Assembly (NCBI RefSeq): GCF_007570865.1
Contig: NZ_VLPS01000005.1
Coordinates: forward strand, 186,001-250,000
DNA length: 64,000 nucleotides
DNA from: Atlantibacter subterraneus
GTDB lineage: Bacteria > Pseudomonadota > Gammaproteobacteria > Enterobacterales > Enterobacteriaceae
Direction: 5' to 3'
Shown one piece after another: positions 59,059 to 64,000 of the stretch (positions are counted from its first letter, which is position 1; every line of letters starts with the position of its first letter). Position numbers and translations under genes: made by a program. Below the pieces are notes generated by a model that was not told where the DNA came from, ran no database searches, and saw nothing but the letters and a program-made list of their open reading frames with translations.

Positions 59059-59611
59059 GCTTCACCGCCATAATCCGCACTTTCCCTGCCTCTTCAATGA
59101 CCCGTAGCGCAAAGCCGTGCGGTAGCGAGGTGTAGTCGTGCCCGGCGGTACTCGGCCAGACGGCCAGCGCGCTCAGAGTTTGTGAACCGGTATTAATCAA
59201 GCGATGGGCGGTATAGCCCGGAATGATATGCACGGAACCGGCGAAGACGGGTTCGGTCCAGGCTTGACCCTGCTGATTTTGCATCAGCAGCAGGCCTTCG
59301 CCTTGCAGGCCAAAATAGACCTCGCCCTGCTCACGACGCTGATGAAAATGACCGCGCGTCATAAAATATTCGTTGCCGACTTTACCGGGATAAAGGTGTG
59401 TGACGCCGACGTAGAGTTCACCTTCGCCGCCAGGGGTATCAAACATGTCGACATCATATGCAGGCCGATCGGGGAACAGTTGGGTTGCGTCGCCATCAGT
59501 GAAAATAGCGCTGAGATCCCCAAGAAGAGTGGTTTTGCGGATTAACGGGCCGTGACTTAACGCACCCGTCGCCCAGGCAAGCTGGAAGGGTTGGATTAAT
59601 AAATCGTTCAT
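59051..59611 (-). CDS. Cupin-type glucose-6-phosphate isomerase-like protein
   Basis: 186 residues, the size of the archaeal cupin phosphoglucose isomerases (about 189). The metal ligands H88, H90 ('TRGHFHQRR'), E97 ('GEVYFGLQGEG') and H136 ('PGYTAHRLINTG') fall at the same positions as in the Pyrococcus furiosus enzyme. Expected activity is aldose/ketose interconversion of a hexose 6-phosphate. First gene of a two-gene unit behind an operator matching those of the PTS operon, hence part of the same regulon. Bacteria normally use the unrelated Pgi for glycolysis, so this is a specialised enzyme. Confidence 0.85.
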   Translation of the reverse strand: MNDLLIQPFQLAWATGALSHGPLIRKTTLLGDLSAIFTDGDATQLFPDRPAYDVDMFDTPGGEGELYVGVTHLYPGKVGNEYFMTRGHFHQRREQGEVYFGLQGEGLLLMQNQQGQAWTEPVFAGSVHIIPGYTAHRLINTGSQTLSALAVWPSTAGHDYTSLPHGFALRVIEEAGKVRIMAVKHG

Positions 59612-59652
59612 GCTTTTCTCCGGCCCGAGGAGAACAACAGAGTCATCCTGAC

Positions 59653-59670
59653 AGATTAATCGATTAACCT
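59653..59670. promoter_or_regulatory. LacI-type operator 4, upstream of the cupin genes
   Basis: AGATTAATCGATTAACCT, with the TTAATCGATTAA core at 59656-59667. It lies 41 nt before the cupin gene start and 5.7 kb from the repressor gene, linking the cupin genes to the PTS regulon. Confidence 0.75.
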
Positions 59671-59709
59671 ATAGTGTGCGGCGTTCAACCTGCCAGCCAG
59701 ATCACAGAT

Positions 59710-60624
59710 TTACGGCATTTGCGCCATGATTTCCGCTACCCACTGACGGAACCCTTCGACGTCCAGATCGATTGCCACACTGGCATTGGCTGGCTTACCC
59801 AGACGATCGTCAAGATCCACCACTGTAGCGCCAGCGGTGTATTCGCCGTGGGTTTCCACCGCCACGAAGCAGCGTTTCAGCGTAAACAGATCTGGTTTAA
59901 CCAGGTACGCGATGGCGCAGAGATCGTGCATACGTAGCCCGGTGCTCATGCTGCCGCTGCGGTAGTGGCTGAACAGGGCGTGAAGCATTTTTCCAGTGGC
60001 GTTGCGCTCCGGCAGCGTCGCCAGAAATTCCGGCGTGAGCACCGCCTGATTGGTAACATCCAGCCCGCACATCACAATCTCCATCCCGCTGGCGAACACA
60101 CGTGCTGCCGCTTCGGGGTCGATCGCCATATTAAATTCCGCGTTGGGCGTGAAATTCCCGCGTCCCGCAGAACCGCCCATCAATACCAGGCGTTGAATGC
60201 GTGGCAGGCATTCCGTGTACTGGGTCAGCAACAGGGCGATATTAGTCAGCGGTCCAATCGCCACCAGCGTGATAGGTTCCGGGCTCGCCATCAGCTGATG
60301 ATAGATGGCGTCAGCGGCGGTCTGATCCAGCATTTTGCGGTCATGTTCGATAAACGCATACCCTTCCATCCCCGATTCGCCGTGCACATAGGCTGCATCA
60401 CGCAGCGGACGCACCAGCGGGGTCGCTGCGCCGCGCGCCACCGGTACCCCGACATTCCAGAAATTGACCAACTGTAAGGCGTTGCGAGTGGTTTTATCCA
60501 CGCTCACGTTCCCCGCTACCGTGGTGATCAACTGTAACGAAAGAGTTGGTGCGAACAGCGCGGCGGCAATGGCGACGGCATCATCAATGCCCGGATCGGT
60601 ATCTAAAATAATGGGTAGCTTCAT
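59710..60624 (-). CDS. rihC: Ribonucleoside hydrolase RihC
   Basis: 304 residues, same as E. coli RihC, from [18 protein letters not shown]; the upstream extension to 60657 is not conserved. It hydrolyses both purine and pyrimidine ribonucleosides to base and ribose. The Ca2+-binding N-terminal DTDPGIDD (8-15), '[15 protein letters not shown]', '[13 protein letters not shown]', '[24 protein letters not shown]' (split) and '[19 protein letters not shown]' with the catalytic histidine are all present. In E. coli rihC abuts dapB; here 21 kb of accessory DNA separates them. Confidence 0.95.
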   Translation of the reverse strand: MKLPIILDTDPGIDDAVAIAAALFAPTLSLQLITTVAGNVSVDKTTRNALQLVNFWNVGVPVARGAATPLVRPLRDAAYVHGESGMEGYAFIEHDRKMLDQTAADAIYHQLMASPEPITLVAIGPLTNIALLLTQYTECLPRIQRLVLMGGSAGRGNFTPNAEFNMAIDPEAAARVFASGMEIVMCGLDVTNQAVLTPEFLATLPERNATGKMLHALFSHYRSGSMSTGLRMHDLCAIAYLVKPDLFTLKRCFVAVETHGEYTAGATVVDLDDRLGKPANASVAIDLDVEGFRQWVAEIMAQMP

Positions 60625-60678
60625 ATCACTTAAAACCTTATTTTTATTAAAATACAATATCTTATATATAGATTACTT

Positions 60679-60690
60679 TTGTTATACATG
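60679..60690. promoter_or_regulatory. TTGTnATACA repeat, copy 1
   Basis: TTGTTATACATG, resembling GntR-family operator half-sites. It shares TTGT-N-ATACA with copy 2, 113 bp to the right, in the gap between the divergent rihC and lactonase genes. Confidence 0.35.
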
Positions 60691-60791
60691 TGGCTTTCTG
60701 TAGTGAAGTCATAAATTAACCGTTTTTCTGACATCACCCGTTTTATTTTCGATCCCATTCACAAAACAGTCTGACTTTTTGCCCTACCCTC

Positions 60792-60820
60792 TTGTCATAC
60801 AAGAAAATAATATTTGTATT
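60792..60820 (+). promoter_or_regulatory. Candidate promoter and GntR-like operator of the lactonase operon
   Basis: TTGTCA (60792-60797), 17 bp, TGTATT (60815-60820) is a plausible sigma-70 promoter. The -35 is embedded in the palindrome CTTGTCATACAAG (60791-60803), and ATACAA-N11-TTGTAT (60797-60819) adds a second inverted repeat. The TTGT-N-ATACAA form is typical of GntR-family sites such as ExuR/UxuR. No regulator gene is visible before the window ends. Confidence 0.45.
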
Positions 60821-60856
60821 ACCTGAATTTGCTTTGCGTGTTAAGGAGCTACTCCA

Positions 60857-61726
60857 ATGCGCCCACCCTTTATTAGCAAACCTGACATTGTAGGTCAGTA
60901 CCGCGCCCTGCTCGGCGAGACGCCCGTATGGTGCATGCGTAGCATGTCGCTGCTTTGGGTCGACATTTTGCAACAGCGGCTGCTGCGCTATTGGCCAGCA
61001 GAAGATCAACGGCTGGAACAACGCCCGATGCCGCCATTCACCAGCGCGGTATTACTGACGCAGCAGCCCGAAACGTTTTTAGCCGTCAGTCAGGATGGCA
61101 TCCGTCTGTACGATTATGCGACGGGTAATATCGAACGCATTTGCGCTTATCCCGAAGATGCCCGGGGCACCCGGCCAAACGAAGCCGCCATCGCCCCGGA
61201 CGGCGCGCTCTGGTTCAGCACCATGGATCCCGCAGCGGAAGCCGCGCTGGGGAGCTGGTATCGGCTCGCCCATGGTGATAAAGCGCCGCAGCGCCTGCTC
61301 AGCCAGCAGTGGGTGCCCAATACGCTGCACTGGTATGAAGGCAACATCTGGTTTGCGGATTCATTTCGCCACTGCTTTTACTGCGCTGGTAATCACATAA
61401 GCCGTTTGACGCCGTTAGTGGCTCACCCGGTTGCCGGTATCCCGGACGGCTCCGCGTTAACCACTGACGGGCAGTTGATCAACGCCCGCTGGGGCCAGTC
61501 CCGTCTGGTCCGCTATCAGCTTGACGGGCGGCAGCTTACCGAGCTGGATAGCCTGCGATTACCTGTTTTACAGCCGAGTAGCTGTACCTTCGGCGGCCCC
61601 ACCCTTTCCGATCTGTATGTCACTTCCGCTCGCCAGGGACTGTCACAGCCCTCAGAGACGGACGGCGCACTGCTACGTGTAACTACAACCTTAACGGGCG
61701 GCCCCGCTCGTTATTTTCGACTCTAA
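60857..61726 (+). CDS. SMP-30/gluconolactonase-family lactonase
   Basis: 289 residues. A six-bladed beta-propeller of the SMP-30/gluconolactonase/LRE family. Metal ligands are visible in the expected order: E21 ('LLGETPVW'), N108 ('GTRPNEAAIAPDGALWF'), N155 ('PNTLHWYEGNIWFAD') and D197 ('GIPDGSALTTDG'). It should hydrolyse an aldonolactone to the free acid. AAGGAG precedes the ATG. It is followed 14 nt later by a sugar transporter and then a dehydrogenase, consistent with oxidative sugar breakdown. Confidence 0.88.
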   Translation: MRPPFISKPDIVGQYRALLGETPVWCMRSMSLLWVDILQQRLLRYWPAEDQRLEQRPMPPFTSAVLLTQQPETFLAVSQDGIRLYDYATGNIERICAYPEDARGTRPNEAAIAPDGALWFSTMDPAAEAALGSWYRLAHGDKAPQRLLSQQWVPNTLHWYEGNIWFADSFRHCFYCAGNHISRLTPLVAHPVAGIPDGSALTTDGQLINARWGQSRLVRYQLDGRQLTELDSLRLPVLQPSSCTFGGPTLSDLYVTSARQGLSQPSETDGALLRVTTTLTGGPARYFRL

Positions 61727-61740
61727 CAGCAGGTACGATC

Positions 61741-63168
61741 ATGACTACTTCCTCCCCTTCTTCCCAAATTAACCGGCAGACCATCCTGGTCTGCTTTCTG
61801 GCCGCGCTTGCCGGACTGCTCTTCGGTCTGGATATGGGCGTGATTGCCGGCGCGTTGCCATTTATCGCCGACGAATTTACGTTAACCAGCCACCATCAGG
61901 AAATCGTTGTCAGCATCATGATGTTTGGCGCCGCGCTGGGTGCGCTGTGCAGCGGGCCGATGTCCTCGTCCCTTGGGCGAAGAAAAAGCCTGCTGCTGGG
62001 AGCGCTGCTGTTCGTGGTGGGCTCCATCGGCTGCGCCATCGCCACCAGCATGGAGATCCTTTCTGTTTTTCGCTTTATCCTCGGCCTTGCCGTGGGCGTG
62101 GCGTCTTTTACCGCCCCGCTTTATCTGTCGGAAATCGCGCCGGAGCGGATCCGTGGCAGTATGATTTCGCTTTACCAACTGATGATAACCATCGGCATTC
62201 TGGCGGCGTTCCTGTCTGATACTGCCCTGAGCGCAGGTGGGCACTGGCGCTGGATGCTGGGTATTATTACCTTCCCGGCGCTGGTGTTATTTGTGGGCGT
62301 ACTTACGCTGCCGGAAAGCCCGCGCTGGCTGGCGATGCGCAATAAGAACGAGCTCGCCGCCCGGGTGCTTAAACTGCTACGTAACTCGGACCGTGAAGCC
62401 GCTGAAGAGCTCAATCAGATCCGGGAAAGCGTAAAAATGAAGCAGCGCGGCTGGCAGCTCTTTCGCCATAACGCGCACTTTCGCCGCTCGACCTACCTTG
62501 GCGTGCTGTTGCAGTTTATGCAGCAATTCACCGGCATGACGGTGATCATGTATTACGCGCCAAAAATCTTTGAGATTGCCGGTTTTTCCACCACCCGGGA
62601 GCAGATGTGGGGCACGGTCATTGCCGGGCTCACCAACGTTCTGGCGACGTTTATTGCCATCGGGCTGGTGGATCGCTGGGGACGCAAACCTATCCTGAAA
62701 CTGGGCTTTAGCGTGATGGCGATCTGTATGGGCATACTGGGATACATGTTTTACAGCGGTATCACGACGCCTGTTGAGCAGTACGTTGCCGTCGCCGTTC
62801 TGCTGATCTTCATCACCGGCTTCGCCATGAGCGCGGGCCCGCTGATTTGGGTACTGTGCTCCGAGATCCAACCGCTGGCAGGCCGCGATTTTGGCGTAAC
62901 CTGCTCAACGATGGCGAACTGGATAGCCAATATGATCATTGGCGCTACCTTCCTGACCCTGATCGACACCATCGGCAGCCCTAACACCTTCTGGCTCTAC
63001 GGCATACTGAACGTCATCTGCATCGTACTGACTTTTCTCTTCGTGCCGGAAACCAAAAATATTTCGCTTGAGCATATTGAGCGCAATCTGATGCGTGGCG
63101 AAGCGTTACGCCATATCGGCCAACCCCCGCATCGCTCCCTGTCATCCCGCGCCGCCGCGGTGAAATAA
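61741..63168 (+). CDS. Sugar/H+ symporter of the MFS sugar porter family (AraE/GalP-like)
   Basis: 475 residues, 12 membrane segments, closely resembling AraE (472 aa). Marks: 'LAGLLFGLDMGVIAGALPFI' in TM1, 'GPMSSSLGRRKSLLLGA', 'GVASFTAPLYLSEIAPERIRGSMISLYQLMITIGI' (split), 'LPESPRWLAMRNK', 'QQFTGMTVIMYYAPKIF', 'VDRWGRKPILKLGF', and 'FVPETKNISLEHIERNLMRGE' at the end. AraE transports L-arabinose; the substrate here could be arabinose, galactose, fucose or a related sugar and cannot be fixed from sequence. Confidence 0.9.
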   Translation: MTTSSPSSQINRQTILVCFLAALAGLLFGLDMGVIAGALPFIADEFTLTSHHQEIVVSIMMFGAALGALCSGPMSSSLGRRKSLLLGALLFVVGSIGCAIATSMEILSVFRFILGLAVGVASFTAPLYLSEIAPERIRGSMISLYQLMITIGILAAFLSDTALSAGGHWRWMLGIITFPALVLFVGVLTLPESPRWLAMRNKNELAARVLKLLRNSDREAAEELNQIRESVKMKQRGWQLFRHNAHFRRSTYLGVLLQFMQQFTGMTVIMYYAPKIFEIAGFSTTREQMWGTVIAGLTNVLATFIAIGLVDRWGRKPILKLGFSVMAICMGILGYMFYSGITTPVEQYVAVAVLLIFITGFAMSAGPLIWVLCSEIQPLAGRDFGVTCSTMANWIANMIIGATFLTLIDTIGSPNTFWLYGILNVICIVLTFLFVPETKNISLEHIERNLMRGEALRHIGQPPHRSLSSRAAAVK

Positions 63169-63184
63169 CCCATTTGAGGTTGCT

Positions 63185-63967
63185 ATGACTGATTCATTAT
63201 CACCCCGTGTTGTTCTCGTTACCGGCGCAAGCCAGGGTATCGGCCACGCCATTGCCCAAACCTTTCTTGAGCATGGCGATATCGTTATTGGCTGCGCACA
63301 TTCGCCGATCGATAACGCGCCATTTGCCGGGGCGCTGCTCGCCCGCTACCCGGAGCGCTTTTTTTATTATTCAGTGGATGTGACGCAAACGGCGCAGATT
63401 GCGCAGTTTGTGAGTGAAGCGGAATCGCTGTTCGGGCGTATCGACGTCGTGGTATCCAACGCCGGGAAAAACGTCTTTCGGGGTATCGACTGCGCCGAAA
63501 GCGACTGGTCGCATAATTTCGATCTTAACCTGCGCTCCCACTGGTTTCTGGCGAAGTGCGCGCGCGGTGCGTTACAAAAAAGCCAGGGCGTGATTCTGGT
63601 CATCACTTCGAATCACGCGTTTTCCACTATGCCTGGCTGCGCGCCGTATAACATCAGCAAACGGGCGCTGCTGTCGCTGGTACAAAGCCTGACGATTGAA
63701 TGGGGACCGGCGATCCGCACCGTGGGGATCGCGCCGGGCTTTATTGATACCGATGGCAATCAGGCCTGGTTTGATTCCCACGCCAATCCGCAGGCGATTC
63801 GTGAAAAAACCATCAAAAAGCACCCCGTCGGGCGCATTGGCGAGCCTGGCGAAGTCGGAGAGCTATGCCTGTTCCTGGCCAGCGATAAAGCGGGATTTAT
63901 TGCCGGTACCACTATCGTGATGGATGGCGGACGTAGCGCAATTATGCAGGACGACGATGACGCGTGA
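63185..63967 (+). CDS. Short-chain dehydrogenase/reductase (SDR)
   Basis: 260 residues with the classical SDR pattern: cofactor loop TGASQGIG (13-20), 'NAG' at 92-94, catalytic S142, Y155 and K159 ('TSNHAFSTMPGCAPYNISK'), and the C-terminal 'GTTIVMDGGRSA'. Together with the lactonase and the sugar transporter it could be an aldose 1-dehydrogenase making the lactone substrate. It is the last gene visible; the operon may continue beyond the window. Confidence 0.88.
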   Translation: MTDSLSPRVVLVTGASQGIGHAIAQTFLEHGDIVIGCAHSPIDNAPFAGALLARYPERFFYYSVDVTQTAQIAQFVSEAESLFGRIDVVVSNAGKNVFRGIDCAESDWSHNFDLNLRSHWFLAKCARGALQKSQGVILVITSNHAFSTMPGCAPYNISKRALLSLVQSLTIEWGPAIRTVGIAPGFIDTDGNQAWFDSHANPQAIREKTIKKHPVGRIGEPGEVGELCLFLASDKAGFIAGTTIVMDGGRSAIMQDDDDA

Positions 63968-64000
63968 TCGCTGACCAAAAAAAATGCCAGACAGTGTTGT

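Noticed and set aside
60743-61021. 92-codon minus-strand frame between rihC and the lactonase
   Set aside because: It begins inside the lactonase gene and covers its promoter. It has no similarity and no ribosome-binding site.

Overview
This window is chromosomal DNA from a member of the Enterobacteriaceae close to Escherichia, Citrobacter, Enterobacter and Kosakonia. Protein after protein reads as an ortholog of an E. coli K-12 gene, and the backbone order is that of the E. coli 0-1 minute region read backwards: rapA-rluA-djlA-lptD-surA-pdxA-rsmA-apaG-apaH-folA-kefC-kefF-yaaU-fixXCBA-caiTABCDE-caiF-carB-carA-dapB-rihC. The genus cannot be fixed from sequence reading alone. The left edge cuts rapA. 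The right edge falls just after a short-chain dehydrogenase gene.

Backbone, left to right. 1-10.7 kb holds RNA-polymerase recycling (rapA), rRNA/tRNA modification (rluA, rsmA), outer-membrane biogenesis (lptD, surA, djlA), pyridoxal phosphate synthesis (pdxA), apaGH and folA. 12.6-16.4 kb holds the glutathione-gated K+ efflux pair kefC/kefF and the transporter yaaU. 16.4-27.8 kb holds the complete anaerobic carnitine system: fixABCX (electron transfer) diverges from caiTABCDE (transport and CoA-linked reduction), with the activator caiF at the far end. 32.7-38.4 kb holds carbamoyl phosphate synthase (carAB) and dapB. 59.7-60.6 kb holds rihC.

Four blocks interrupt the backbone. (a) 10.9-12.4 kb, between folA and kefC: a LysE/RhtB exporter and an unrecognised gene. 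(b) 28.0-32.7 kb, between caiF and carB: two small lipoproteins and the blue-light module ycgZ-ymgA-ariR / bluF-bluR, with two matching TTGTACA palindromes that look like BluR operators. (c) 39.0-59.6 kb, between dapB and rihC, which are neighbours in E. coli: a cellulose synthase operon bcsO-Q-A-B-C-D-Z of the BcsD-containing type, a DeoR/MFS/VOC group, and a mannose-family PTS locus. (d) 60.9-64.0 kb, after rihC: a lactonase, a sugar/H+ symporter and a short-chain dehydrogenase, which together suggest oxidative sugar catabolism.

The most interesting unit is the 52.7-59.7 kb PTS locus. A LacI-type repressor gene diverges from a five-gene operon: a phosphomannose-isomerase-like enzyme with an extra degenerate-kinase-like N-terminal domain, then PTS IIA, IIB, IIC and IID. 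Two overlapping cupin phosphoglucose-isomerase-type genes follow on the opposite strand. Four near-identical 17-18 bp palindromes around TTAATCG sit upstream of both transcription units, and a perfect TGTGA-N6-TCACA CRP site sits upstream of the operon. This looks like one regulon for import and isomerisation of a sugar phosphate whose identity cannot be read from the sequence.

No tRNA, rRNA, CRISPR array, insertion sequence, integrase or prophage gene was seen.
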